Source: Stichopus chloronotus
Lineage: Eukaryota; Echinodermata; Holothuroidea; Aspidochirotida; Stichopodidae
Reading direction: 5' to 3'
Length of the DNA: 64,000 bases
Assembly (NCBI GenBank): GCA_021234535.1
Contig: CM037838.1
Location: forward strand, 11,305,929-11,369,928
Positions 54,001 through 63,780 of this stretch are shown here, piece by piece. Both the position numbers and the translations under genes were made by a program. The stretch's first letter is position 1; the number at the start of each line of letters is the position of its first letter. The notes below the pieces were generated by a model. It did no database searches. It saw only the letters and a program-made list of their open reading frames with translations, and was not told the DNA's origin.

Positions 54001-56468
54001 AATATGAAAGTAATGAAAATTTGATATGAAATGCAATCAGGAAATTGAGCATATTCTTACAGGGGCTAGATGAGATATTTTAGTCACTTGGCTAGTGGAG
54101 CTATATATTGTACTGTGCACCCATGAAAGAATGGTTGCCATGGAAACGCTTGGAGTGGATGAGTAGCGACAACCCAGGGGTAGAGTGACCATGGGTACAG
54201 GAGGGTCCTGTTGGGTGGTGTAAATGAAAACGTGTCCGTGCCAATGTGTGTGTGTGGGTGCGTGGGTGTGTGCGTCCGGACCTGTCCAAATTGTGGTTTT
54301 TCCAGAATAGTTTGAAAAGCCTATGAGCGATTAAGTTGAAACTTGGTATATGTTTTGCATGATGCCAATATGTGCAAGATGTATCAGTTGTATAATAAAT
54401 CGAGTCAGATTTGCTGATTTTTCACGGAAAAAAGGGCTATTTTGCCCCAAAATTGCTATTTCCAGCATATCTTGAGAGGTATTTGAGCATTTAGTACAAA
54501 TTTTTGCAAACACTTACCTGAGAATGAAAAATTTCAAGGTATATCACTTTTGTCGTAAAAAGAGTAAAATTTGCTGATTTTTGAGAAAAAAAAAATTTTG
54601 CCCCAAAATTGCTATTTCCAGCATATCGTGAAAAATATTTGAGCATTTAATGCAAAATTTTGCAAAAACTTACATGAGAAAGAAATATTCAAGGTATATC
54701 ACTTTTGAATGAATGAATGAATGAATGAATGAATGAATGAATGAATGGTTTATTCACAGTCTCTAAGTTGACTACAAGGCATGCACGGTCGTGCTGAAAA
54801 CAAAATAACCAATGTTAAATAGTAGAAAACAATTTAAAATAACAGAAAGCAAAGAAAGAACATCAAATGTATACAAAAGGCATTTACTTAACATTGAGCT
54901 TCATTACAAAATTATTCGCATTAGAAAAGAGAAAATGTTTTAGGTGTTTCTTGAAACTATGTATACTGTGCATGCAGTAAACAGAGTGAAATTTTCTGAT
55001 TTTTTAGAAAAAAAAAAATTTTGCCCCAAAATTTGCATTTCCAGAATATCTTGAGAGCTATTAATCCAACTAGCTTAAAGTTTTGTAAGTACTTACCTGA
55101 AAACACATTGTTCAACATAATATTACTGTAATGGTAAATTGAGTCAAAATTTGCTGATTTTTTGAAAGAAAAGCCAATTTTGCCCCCAAAATTGCTATTT
55201 CCAGCATATCTTGAAAAATATTTGAGCGTTTAATGCAAAATTTTGCAAAAACTTACATGACAATAAAATATTCAAGGTATATCACTTTTGTAGTAAAGAG
55301 AGTGAAATTTGCTGATTTTTTAGGAAAAAAAAGAAAAATTTTGCCCCAAAATTTGCATTTCTAGCATATCTTGAAAACTATTAAACCAATTGACTTAAAG
55401 TTTTGTAAGTTCTTAGCAATAAACTTTTCCCATTTCCCATGTGCAGGCCCCGTACTGAAATCAATGCACATGTTGGTGATGAGATACGCAACTCCGTGGA
55501 TTTACCTCTTGTTATTTCTTTCATTTAAATGATAGTGATAAAAACAACACGATACCAATCATCCCCCTTGATACTTTATCTGAAGAAAACTTTTGTTTTT
55601 TTTTTTAAAGCAATAACTTTATCATTTTTTTTAAGGAATCTGATCCTCTTACGTTTAAATGTTAAAGGCATATATCTATCGTCCATTCAGTCCAATTATG
55701 TATCATAATGCATTACGTCACATATTCAAATCTAATAATTTGATGATTGAGAGCTATTATTGTCATCATTAGAAACAATACCTGCATAGAAGAAAAATGT
55801 TGTATCCTGTACATGGCTGTATGTCATGTCTCAGAGGCAAAGTTTTGCCTCTGGGACAATTGTAAGTATGGTAAGTATTGTAAGTATTAGTAAAATATCC
55901 AAGTACTGTCATGACCTTTCCTGGTACTATCGAAGCAGAACTCATGTATTACTTTTATCTAAAAAACTCATTGCAGAACATTCTGGAACCAAGGAAAATT
56001 TACAATGTGTTAAATTAAGACAGCTGCAACTCATTACGTATAGTAATGTAAATTCTGAAATTGTGTATTTTATATGTATTCTCTCGTGTGTGTAATATAA
56101 TCATCCAAAAGAAGATCAAAATGTTTATTCAATAATTACTCAATATGGAATGCATGATCAACGAGACAAATGCCAATTGTGTTAACTCGGGACAATCTGC
56201 CTAGGAACACATAGTAAAACAGGTACATCTGACTCACCTCCCAAAAACCAGACTCAAAATTAAAACGGTAACCATAGCGACACCAGGTAACTGTAAAGAA
56301 GGAAGTATATATGATATGGGAAGTATACGGTAAGTAGTCCATTGAAACAGAAACGCCTCATCAATGTGTGTAATGGCTGTGGTGACCTCGAACATTGCTA
56401 GGACAAACGCTATAAGCACAGTATCTGCAAGAGCGTTCTCATCTAAGGTATGATATCTCCACCATATT

Positions 56469-56532
<64 letters not shown>

Positions 56533-59500
56533 ACAGAAGTATTTTTGTTTATATCATACGTGTGCATTTAGTCTATAAATTAAACGAAGTTAAACGAAAA
56601 ATGCTCTTTTTCATATAATCAAGTGAAATTTGCCAAACAATAATAGTCATAATAACTTACTCTGCGAAAAACAGGCTACAGCAGGGCATTTGCGACATCA
56701 TAACGATATCTGTTTCTTACTTTAATCTATTCGCTGGCAAATTTTCACATTGATGCTATGTAGAGTATACAGTAAACGTGATAAACAAAGAGGACAATCT
56801 TACCAAGAAACACTAAATAAAGCTAATCACTTCTATTTTTCAAAGAAACATAGGTTTCTTAGTAAAATCAAGCATCCCATACCCATAGTAAAATCCCATA
56901 TACCCACAGTGAAATCAAGCATCTGAAATATTCAGGGTCTTTACAACAGAGCATTCCTTTTAAGTCACCTAATTTAATTTAAAGAAAAAAAATATTTCAA
57001 TAATTTTCAACTATTGAAAAATCATTCGACATCCAGGACTCGCACGAAAGTATATCAAACACACTTGAATATGTATGTATCCCAAGATAGCAATATTTAC
57101 ACATATATTTAAGCCAGATATAAGCAAAAATACTACCGATTACTCCTGAAATGTATGTTATGTACAACTTTGAATCCACCTCATGCAGGTGCATATGAAA
57201 AAGTAATGTATTCCCTTGGGTTTCACTTTACAGCTTTGAAGTTCAGCCTCCTCCGAAAATAACAATTGCGTTTTAGGTTCCTCCAATTTATTTGACCTTT
57301 AAAGCATTTCGTGTTTTATTGTGCACCACATGCTTCCTATAATAAATGATTGCAAATCCTCCACCATCTTCATATTTATGCTAATCTGCACCTATATGCT
57401 ATAATACTATTGCACACTACACAGACAATGGTGGTGGTTGTTAAAGGGGTATATAATGGACAAACAAAGTATACTGCAACGTCGGTAAACCCGCCTATAT
57501 TGATACAGATAAAACATCGTAGATATTGAATATTAATCTTTTTAGGCTCTCCAGTCTCTGCAATTTGAAATCGATAGGTCGAATAAAAACGTGTAAAAGA
57601 CCACAAAATCAGTACACATATTATTTTTAATTAACCCAGAAAAATCATCAAGGCACTATATTTCACTTATTTCAATCAAGTCACTCGATAACATCAAGTA
57701 ATGAACTTGTTAGTGTAAAGCAGTGTTTTCTTTGAAAATGTCCCTATGATACCACTGTGTCACTGGCTAAGCATGAAAGACAACTTTTAAAACACACAAC
57801 TTCTCCTGATTTTTAAACAAATGTGACCATTTTTTTTTCTGCCTCAAAGATCTAAGAAAATTAGATATTAACGTCACTTGCACAACTTTTCAATCAAGAA
57901 AAATTACTATATAGATTAAATTACTTAACACAATGAAAATATCTTACACAAAAATGTTTTCATCTCCAGCCTCTTTGTTTTCTTTTTAAATGATCGTAAT
58001 CCATCTGTATGGTACGAATATCTCTACTTATGATTAAAATTGAAAGTTTACTCTTTGTTTTCTTTTCTAATCAAACATCGGTAATAAGCTGTGTTACATT
58101 GACCCACATAATCATCATCCATTAAATTACTTCATGCCTTAAGCAGATGGTTGCAGTACCATGGGACGAGCTTCCTATTCTGATCTGATACTGATTTGTG
58201 ATCCGACAATCAAGTTTATTTTATAAATATTGATCGAGCTTTACCTCCGATGTTTCTGTTGATAATTTCAGTAGCCTGAACCGTCTTTGACAATGAAAGG
58301 GGCAGTAAACAATTTCTGAACCTGAAGAAGAAATTACACATTGTCATTGAAAAGAAAAGAAAATGTTTGTTCAAAGGTAAACATGAAAACAAAAATACTT
58401 GTTACATTTTAGAAGAGACATTTTTTTTTAATCCGGAACCCAGGTATTTGACCTAAGAGAGGTACCCTGCCCTGAAATTGCTACTCACATGTAAAATTTT
58501 CAAGTGTGACAAAATACAGCTTGTATGCCTAAGATCACTTTATTGACATGGCGATAGAATCAGATACATTACGTTATACGAGTAAATGTAAATGTAAGTA
58601 AATGTTGCATTATCACTTCACAATGAACGCGTGGTCTAACGAATGTGATATTTCCCCTCACCCTACCGACTATAAAATAAGGGGATTTGTGTTGATTCCT
58701 GAGTGTTTTGTTCCTTTACTTTTAATTTTACTTCCGTTGTGTTCATTCAAGTCTGTTATTTTGAAGTTTTTTTGTTTGTAATGATCTACTATATTCTGTG
58801 TTATAAGGCAAGCGTGCTGTTTACATTTTTTTCGAGATTTTGGCACGAATCACTTTTCGATGTCAATTTTTGCACAAACATTGAATGAATAAATCTTTGA
58901 ATTGACTGTTGAAAGTTTAATGTCGTTATTCAAAACTTTCCTTTTTTTATTTATAAACTGCGTTGCCATAATAAACACATTGCTAAGTGAAGTATTACCT
59001 AATAACACAGATCGCAGGTTTGTGGCATTCCCTGCCACTGAAAGCCGATCTGCGTGTCTGCAAAATAATCTAAGCAGTGCCAACGTTATTTGGGAAGGAG
59101 AGTGAAAGAAAATCCCCTTCCCCTAGCTTCCCTTTTAAACATAACAGCACTAATTGGGAGTTGTATTCTGCCTGTACCCAATTTGGCATTAGGGATCTGA
59201 CAACTGCATTATTTTTATTTCTAAGAGAGAAATCAATTTATGATGATTAATACATGTCATATGGATTAAGATGGCACAAGAATAACAGTGAATTATAGCT
59301 TATCCTCTTTAATATATTTTAGGGGCAATTGGCAAATATTGGAGAATATGCCCTTGCGACCCATCTTTCTCTTTTGGACTGATTCTACAATGCCCCCTTC
59401 CACCCCTCCCCATTTTCGCCTCCGCAGTGTATTCTCATTACACCATATGGAAGCCAAGTGTCCTTTTTTCTCTGATTCGATGCACAAGGTCGATATACAA

Positions 59501-62162
59501 GATTGTCAGTACTTACCGATCAGCAATTATAATGCCATTCATCCGACTACAGAAAATGGTCTGTAGTCTTAATATTTTACAGATGTTTTACTTTTGCTTT
59601 GCTAATGATATTTCTTTTAGTCCTTTTGATAGCATTTTCATGCCATCCTCTTAACAAATGCCGCGATTCTAATAAATTACTAAATAAATCAAGACTTGTT
59701 TGACGAAGACTAAGGCCTACTTATACTTCTGACGGTAATAGGACTAAAGTTGTCTTTAAAATCTTGGTATGGCATGGCATGGTAGCTGTTAGTAGCTGTG
59801 GGAAAAGCTAGCTGCGCACAGGGTTCCCATACAGAGGAACCCTACCTAGCTATGGAGGGTGGCAAGGCATCCTTTACTTTTTGACTGTTCTCTCTGTACT
59901 AGTAAATGTTCAGTGGGAGAACCACAGTAGTACATCGTCATCTATTACATTTTGCCACTGCTTGGCGAATGTTTCAATGTTTGATCAGGACCATTAATTA
60001 CGAGCATTTCTCCTTTCACACGTTTCAGACAGGAAAACGGGACAGGAAAATAGATGGGCTCACAAGAATATCGATTAAAACAGCCCACCACACCTCTCGG
60101 CTTCCGTACATTTGAGATGCGATAGAGAGATGGCCTCAAACCAGTCGTCAGGGAGACAGAATTTGCTTTGGATTAAAGATCGTTATAGTAACAGTGACAC
60201 GAGTAACTGATTATTAAACATGGGTGTGAAGGTAGGGGCAACTTTACTACAAATTGAAAGAGCATAACATATGTATATAATGAACGTATGACATATAGGA
60301 TGAGATATATTAGGCGCGTAAAGAGGACCGTCACATGGGGGTCCTTATCTGAAGAACAACCCTTTTGGGCGCTCCGTGGGACAGAATAACTATGGCACTA
60401 TCGCTTGCAGTGGAAATGCAGCTTGGCTTTCACCCCCCCCCCCCCCCACCATTCCTTAATGGACAAAGACACCACATTCAGGTTTGTTCGCTAAGCTGCA
60501 TCTGTTAAGCCTTAAAAAATATCACATGTTCATAATTTCTCAATTAATGAAAACAAAATGAATCTATAAAAACATAGTAAGAATTTAGATTGCTTCTGCC
60601 TAGAATATTTACACCTATAGGATATGTTAGCATTTTTATAGAGTTACTTTTGCGTTCATTCGAGAAATTGCAAACATGAAATCCCTGCTTCAAAACTGTG
60701 TATATGCAGGAAGTGCCGTTCCCGACTGTCTGGGGTATTTGAAAGCCAAAATGTTCTGACGCGCTCCGCGCTAATGATGGTGGCGCTCTGCCTAGATAGT
60801 CCTTAGGGTCGCTTTATTGAGTGGTTTGAGTTTATTTGAGCCCATTTTGCTTCAAACTAATTGATCTTTATTGATATTTTTGAGATATGATAACCAATCG
60901 GGTCGCCATTACATATGTTTGTTTTCAGTGGATATGTTCAGATCATGTACAACAGTTTGACTAGCTGGCGTGCACGCACACAGGAGCACAATGTTCGCTC
61001 AGGTAGAGGCCTACTGTCAAAAATCGCCACCCTCTCAATACAGGAACCCTAATCCTGTCAGCATTCACTCCCCTACCCCCACCCCTTTAATATATTTAAG
61101 GAACAGGGGATACTTCTTTTATGCAGCGCCCTTAAAAGCCATTTTTGCCCTCACTCTGACTGAAATTGCTATCTCCACCATTAGTGGAGCTTACAGTGCA
61201 GGTATCTCTCATAGTTTTCACCCTTGTCGCCTGGCATGTTCACAGGCCTTTGTTGATGTGACGTTTGCCTTAAACCTTACTGTGGTTCTTCTCTATATTC
61301 TAGGTGCAAAGTTCAATTTCTCAACAGTTTTTCAACGAATATGTTCTTTAAAATGATGATGAACTTATCAGTCAATGATGAAATTTGGGTTGTATACACC
61401 CCTTATACGTTGCGTCAAGGAGACGACATCTATTCTAGGAGGCAATATATAAAAAGATACGTGCTCCACATATATTTCAATTAACTGATCTAACGACTAG
61501 TTGTAAGGCCTTCCATACTTTGCGACGTGTCTCAATATTCAAGTGGCAAGACCTGGTTGTGTTGCATATACAGTCGCATAATGTGGAAGGGGCCTTACGA
61601 CAGGGGCTAAATTCATTGCCCTGAAAGTTCCAATTAAATCCACCACGCACCTTTATCCCGCCCCACTGTCTGTCTAAAACTCCTCCTTGTGCATGGGACA
61701 CAATCCCAATTTAAAGTGTTTCATAACCTGATGAGCATACAAAGACAACGTGGGTAATCAAATCATTCCGTTCCTTTTTCATAAAAACTGATCTGCATTT
61801 TTTCATGTGAATCATAAAACATCAGAAACAATTGAGAATTTTATTTACCAGTAATCAAAATCGAAGCTTGGAGTGATGTGGAGTAACTGCTAAAATCAAA
61901 TGTGGGGTTAACATTCAAGATCTTTTAAACACTGCTTCATTCTCTGTTAAACTCACGATATCTCTTTTAGTCTTCTTGATCTTAGTGAATAAGCACAAAT
62001 TTTTGCGACTTCATCTTCTGACAGTTCTCTCTCTTCCTCTGTCTCTATGAGTATCTTCTCCACTGTCAAGAGTTTTGGTAAAGTTTGTACTGATTGAAGG
62101 TTTATTTCGTCCTTATCATCTTTTTCAAATGATTGGCTCAAAGTGATGCACGATATGGGTAT
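35933..62162 (-). CDS. NLR-family receptor gene, 3' part, with tandem four-exon cassettes ('gene B')
   Basis: Ten short exons on the minus strand can be chained in frame: a1 62162-61957, b1 58321-58245, c1 56290-56238, d1 53218-53099, a2 52425-52205, b2 50424-50348, c2 47518-47466, d2 45850-45731, a3 40927-40689 and e 36069-35933. All have AG acceptors and GT donors and no stops. Phases run 0-2, 2-1, 1-0, 0-0 through each cassette. Each a-b-c-d cassette encodes about 152-157 residues. Inference: it is the ligand-sensing C-terminus of a NACHT receptor, because exons a and e match NLR copy A and exon d matches the end of its NACHT exon. No NACHT exon is visible up to 64 kb, so the 5' part lies outside the window. 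Two separate transcripts remain an alternative, but no terminal exon separates the cassettes. Confidence 0.65.
37380..37600. repeat. GC-rich stretch with CGGTCGGT and GACGGTGACCGGCC repeats
   Basis: Three copies of a 15-bp unit (GACGGTGACCGGCCA) lie at 37521-37570 and CGGTCGGT words lie at 37380-37500. It is compositionally foreign to the surrounding AT-rich sequence. The 120-residue minus-strand frame across it has no recognisable domain. Possibly part of a transposon. Confidence 0.5.
38885..38990. repeat. ATT/ATA microsatellite
   Basis: Imperfect trinucleotide runs (TTATTATTATTA with ATG and ACT variants). With the similar tract at 39565-39700 it brackets the LINE fragment. Frames through it give poly-isoleucine and are not genes. 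Confidence 0.9.
39160..39565 (-). mobile_element. L1/Tx1-like LINE C-terminus (zf-RVT type) between ATT microsatellites
   Basis: The minus strand reads SLMGKVESNFCSFCKTEVET, MGHLFWGCRYTSSFILDVES and then SKEDIFFGYGNEKSHPYNFL. The CSFC..E.ET..HLFW.C pattern is the zinc-binding segment found C-terminal to reverse transcriptase in many LINEs. The frame continues about 100 residues to TGA/TAA sites. ATT/ATA microsatellites flank it on both sides (38885-38990 and 39565-39700). It lies in the intron of gene B between a3 and e. Confidence 0.65.
39565..39705. repeat. ATT microsatellite
   Basis: Imperfect (ATT)n with TTTTATT variants, immediately 5' of the minus-strand LINE fragment. Confidence 0.9.
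40689..40927 (-). CDS. Exon a3 of gene B, LRR-like, with internal 7-residue tandem repeat
   Basis: 239 bases, phase 0 to 2, with acceptor ctag and donor gtaagt. It reads IPISCVCLNGCSPRVSES, then a tandem heptad (GLTPQS, GLTSQS, GLILQS, GLSLSI), then LQQLEIIDSDRRLTTEEFVA and ILGYSSQCTSLKEL plus two bases. It matches the 3758-3960 exon of copy A closely, including ILGY.SQCT.L. It lacks the Glu/Lys block of a1 and a2, so it belongs to a second subtype that sits last before the tail. The repeat comes from a 21-bp unit at about 40800-40880 and keeps the frame. Confidence 0.78.
41185..41560 (+). mobile_element. LINE C-terminus (zf-RVT type), opposite orientation
   Basis: The plus strand reads NVCTFCFFLTETMKYLVFHC, TFSHGSWKFLFQNIFKGADN, FTDLKDI and then a stop. 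The CTFC....ET...V.HC.....W pattern matches the zf-RVT type segment at 39160-39565 on the other strand. Downstream sequence to about 42050 is AT-rich and may be the rest of the element. It lies in the gene B intron between d2 and a3. Confidence 0.55.
42060..45450. other. Gene B intron between d2 and a3, no exon found
   Basis: I looked on the minus strand for words shared with exons a-d and e and found none. AT-rich with a 12-base G run at 45066-45077. It may contain remnants of the LINE at 41185-41560. Confidence 0.45.
45731..45850 (-). CDS. Exon d2 of gene B, helical NACHT-tail-like segment
   Basis: 120 bases, phase 0 to 0, between a gtaaag acceptor and a gtaagt donor. It reads VDDVNTVRRLCSSQVNIWKS, HSELLQRCTILLLENASNND. 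Against d1, 11 of 40 residues differ and only two codons differ silently. The changes cluster at residues 14-20, while the first seven and last twelve residues are nearly unchanged. It leads in phase 0 to exon a3 across an intron of about 4.8 kb that holds a LINE fragment. Confidence 0.73.
47466..47518 (-). CDS. Exon c2 of gene B, Trp/Tyr-rich strand segment
   Basis: 53 bases, acceptor ttgcag, donor gtaag, phase 1 to 0. It reads TWCRYGYCFNFQSGRWE. It differs from c1 in three residues and is otherwise the same. A 1.1-kb insertion that is absent near c1 lies in the intron just upstream on the minus strand (about 48.74-47.67 kb). No stop or shift is present. Confidence 0.67.
47668..48744. repeat. 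Copy-specific insertion of about 1.1 kb in the intron before exon c2
   Basis: Flanking sequence (a GCTAAGACA-like word on the left and ACAAACGCTTTAAG on the right) is nearly continuous at 56390-56420 in the sister cassette, so the block between is an insertion. It carries a G-rich left end (TTTAAAGGGGCTTGGGG) and, near its right end, the GC-rich GGGGCTTTGCCCCTGG hairpin repeat. A minus-strand frame inside (48153-47910) has no recognisable domain. The element type is unknown. Confidence 0.5.
50348..50424 (-). CDS. Exon b2 of gene B, LRR-like strand and helix
   Basis: Length is 77 bases with a gtcacag acceptor and gtaaag donor, phase 2 to 1. It reads S-FGDCLLPLSLSRTVQAADII-NRNIK. Compared with b1 there are six replaced residues and three silent codon changes. 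It continues the strand begun by RLKEIS in a2. I know of no function for this segment beyond the LRR-like pattern. Confidence 0.72.
52205..52425 (-). CDS. Exon a2 of gene B, LRR-like
   Basis: The exon is 221 bases, phase 0 to 2, with an acceptor ccttag and donor gtaagt. It reads IPISCVTLNQSFEQVDKDEI, LPKLLTVEKIHIETEKKTEK, VRELSEDEVMKICAYSLE, ending RLKEI plus two bases. It starts in phase 0 directly after d1, 674 bases downstream on the minus strand. Compared with a1, the first codons differ only at third positions in IPIS (TCG/TCA), which is the pattern expected under protein-level constraint. The highly charged Glu/Lys stretch varies in length. Confidence 0.75.
53099..53218 (-). CDS. Exon d1 of gene B, helical NACHT-tail-like segment
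   Basis: Exactly 120 bases, phase 0 to 0, between a gcaaag acceptor and a gtaagt donor. It reads VDDVSTVKKLCSSEIHIRDF, HSELQQRRTILLLENASNND. It looks helical. Its second half resembles the end of the NACHT exon of copy A (YYSKILQRAEPRLLEIASRC), and both are followed by a phase-0 exon starting IPIS. It therefore seems to be a detached copy of the helical element that joins NACHT to LRR. Confidence 0.72.
54061..55490. repeat. Tandem array of about 156-bp units in the gene B intron d1/c1
   Basis: Five copies of the TTTTGCCCCAAAATT word start near 54440, 54596, 55019, 55179 and 55340. Each is followed by a TATTTCCAGCATATCTTGA-like segment, a GCAAAATTTTGCAAAAACTT segment and GTATATCACTTTTG. A GT-rich tract (54245-54275) precedes them, with a divergent first copy at about 54291. 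The block is absent at the matching place in the sister cassette (near 46780), so it entered after the duplication. A LINE end at 54707-54978 is nested in it. Confidence 0.75.
54707..54978 (-). mobile_element. 5'-truncated LINE 3' end with (CATT)n tail, inserted in a tandem repeat
   Basis: Read on the minus strand, about 54978-54900 encodes FKKHLKHFLFSNANN and then a stop, typical of the last residues of LINE ORF2. A short AT-rich 3' UTR follows and ends in about ten copies of a 4-bp CATT unit (54747-54707). It interrupts a tandem repeat of about 156 bp: the spacing between neighbouring copies grows from about 156 to 423 bp at this point. It is a typical 5'-truncated target-primed insertion. 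Confidence 0.6.
56238..56290 (-). CDS. Exon c1 of gene B, Trp/Tyr-rich strand segment
   Basis: A 53-base exon, acceptor tttacag, donor gtgag, phase 1 to 0. It reads TWCRYGYRFNFESGFWE after a shared valine codon. The alternation of aromatic and polar residues suggests a beta hairpin closing the LRR-like unit. Another frame would give a hydrophobic VAMVTVLILSLVFG run that looks like a membrane span. Splice phases from both neighbouring exons exclude that frame. The sister c2 has the same length. Confidence 0.65.
56472..56528. repeat. (AT)n microsatellite
   Basis: About 28 uninterrupted AT units in the gene B intron between b1 and c1. Absent at the matching place in the sister cassette. Confidence 0.95.
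58245..58321 (-). CDS. Exon b1 of gene B, LRR-like strand and helix
   Basis: This 77-base exon runs from a ttcttcag acceptor to a gtaaag donor, phase 2 to 1. Joined to a1 it reads S-FRNCLLPLSLSKTVQATEII-NRNIG. The F..C.LP.SLS pattern following LKEIS continues the LRR-like strand begun in exon a. Its sister b2 is the same length and differs in six residues. Confidence 0.7.
61957..62162 (-). CDS. Exon a1 of gene B, LRR-like
   Basis: The exon lies between a cag acceptor and a gtgagt donor, with 206 bases and phase 0 to 2. It reads IPISCITLSQSFEKDDKDEI, then LPKLLTVEKILIETEEE and RELSEDEVAKICAYSLRS, ending RLKEI plus two bases. The charged glutamate-rich middle is probably a solvent-exposed helix. 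The SEDEV..ICAYS..S..LKEI end has the spacing of a leucine-rich repeat helix and turn entering a strand. Its sister a2 is 15 bases longer in the Glu/Lys stretch, a whole number of codons. Confidence 0.72.
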
Positions 62163-62169
62163 CTGCGGA

Positions 62170-63570
62170 ACAGAATAAAACTTAGCTGTTTAGGTTAATC
62201 ATGTATACTCACAAACGTAATGACAACCTTAAACGTAACATGAATCATAAATGTTGTAGCCTCGACTTGTAAATGCAATAACTGACTCAAACATCAATGA
62301 AATAGTGTTCAGACACAAATTTAATGAATTCTATGAACACCGAAGTGTGACTAGGTGACCTCTGATTCGCATTTCACCAACCCGCATGAGGTCTGAGGCT
62401 ATTTGAATGTATTCTGTGTAATATCTGATTTTATACAGACATATACAGACAAGTGAAGACATGCTTTCTTAGGTAGGATGTAGCCATATAGGGTTCATCT
62501 AAGTTCCTGGTATTATTTTTTTTTTTCAGAAGGATATAAATCTGGATTTTGCTGTTATCAGCTAAAAGTCAAGCATTTCATTTTCTTTCATTGATTTGCA
62601 CATCCTTAAATTTGATATTATATTAAAATTTCGATTAAACATCTCTGTTTTCAGTTGTGGACTCTCTGGACTTTTTTTTTTGGTCCTTTTTTGAAATTTT
62701 GAGATAGTGCACTCTCTAGGATTCTTCCTGTCTTCCATTGAACACCATAGAGCTAATAATAACAGAAAAACATGGCACATATCGTCTTACAAGGGAATGC
62801 GGATTTTGTTTTACAGGAAAATGAATGAACCTTTTCTGAAACCAATACTTGGAGACATATATATAGTCATTGACTGTTGAAAAGAATTTATGATGTTGGC
62901 CTTCTCAAGAAATATGTTCCCCCTAGATCCATAAACTTGTTGCTGAAGGATGATTTGTTAACCCAAACTTCTTAGAATTTAACCATATAATACATCTCTT
63001 GTTACTTATCTTATGCAAAGTGTTTTGAAGAGACGAAACTTTTGTAGATGTTTATCAACGAGCCTGGATGATTTAACACTGATTAAAGCTGTATTTACTG
63101 TATGCCATGTTGTGGCAGTGTAAACAGCCAATTCCAGTCTCTATTTTTTTCATATGTACTTGCAACTTAAAGGTTGAGTCAAAATCGTTTTCTGCTACAC
63201 CTGCACACCATTAGTGATCTAGGTCCTGGTTGGGCTTTATAGCTTATTGGTTGAGTATAATAGTTGAAGTGGTACTCGGGATGTCCTGGCCAGCCAGCTG
63301 ACACGTCCCAAACAAAACGCTACTTCAGTGTATAATCCCAAGCAGTGAAAAATCCTGCCTGACTTTATTTCACCAATTCTAGTTCGCTGGAAAATATTGT
63401 TATAAACCTGTGAGTGATCAAATCAAACATATAGCTTAAATCTTCTTGCGGGACCGAATTTATGAAGGGGAGGGCATTGACCACAAAATACTAGGGCGTC
63501 ACCTTCTACCATGATCATTTACGAAACCACAAGGTTGAAATATGCCAGGGAGGAAAGAAGTTATGGTTAC
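62170..63570. other. Upstream of exon a1, no exon found
   Basis: A preceding exon d or NACHT exon must end in phase 0 before a1. No GAGAATGCATC-like exon d word or Walker motif is present up to the window edge, so it lies farther upstream or is lost. Confidence 0.45.
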
Positions 63571-63572
63571 GA

Positions 63573-63780
63573 ACATATACTCAAATAACTTCAACATACA
63601 CTCAACTGATCTCCAAATATACTCAAATGATCTCCAAATACACTCAAATGAGCTCCAAATATATTCAAATGACCTCCACATATACTCAACTGACTGTCAC
63701 ATAAACTAAAATGATCTCCACAAATACACAAATGACCTCCACATATATTCAAAGGACCTGCACATATACTAAAATGACAT
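63573..63780. repeat. Minisatellite, about ten copies of a 21-22-bp unit
   Basis: The unit is close to CATATACTCAAATGACCTCCA, with variants at two or three positions. Because most copies are 21 bp, two minus-strand frames stay open and read as heptads such as ICGGHLN. There are no spacers, so it is not a CRISPR-like array. No coding role supported. Confidence 0.85.

Larger units (their letters stand above)
45400..62170. repeat. Segmental tandem duplication: about 45.4-52.4 kb and 52.9-62.2 kb
   Basis: The two halves align through exons and introns. Examples of matching intron sequence are 45.60-45.72 with 52.97-53.09, 46.34-46.54 with 53.59-53.77, 49.0-49.15 with 56.62-56.78, 50.16-50.25 with 58.07-58.13, and 51.66-51.76 with 59.32-59.41 kb. 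Exons are more alike than introns. The right copy is longer, mostly through the 1.4-kb block at 54.06-55.49 kb and extra sequence at 59.7-61.9 kb. The left copy has its own insertion at about 47.67-48.74 kb. Confidence 0.8.

Noticed and set aside
56234..56419. Hydrophobic reading (VAMVTVLILSLVFG) that would make exon c a membrane span
   Set aside because: Splice phases of exons b and d force the TWCRYGY frame. In the sister copy the hydrophobic frame is interrupted by Asn and Asp, while the TWCRYGY frame keeps its pattern.
60970..61356. 128-residue plus-strand frame
   Set aside because: No domain, no splice sites that fit, proline/threonine run from a CCCCTA-rich tract, and no counterpart in the sister cassette. 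Probably chance.
63573..63780. Regular 21-bp repeats considered as a CRISPR-like array or heptad-repeat protein
   Set aside because: Units abut without spacers, the genome is eukaryotic, and two frames are open only because the unit is 21 bp.
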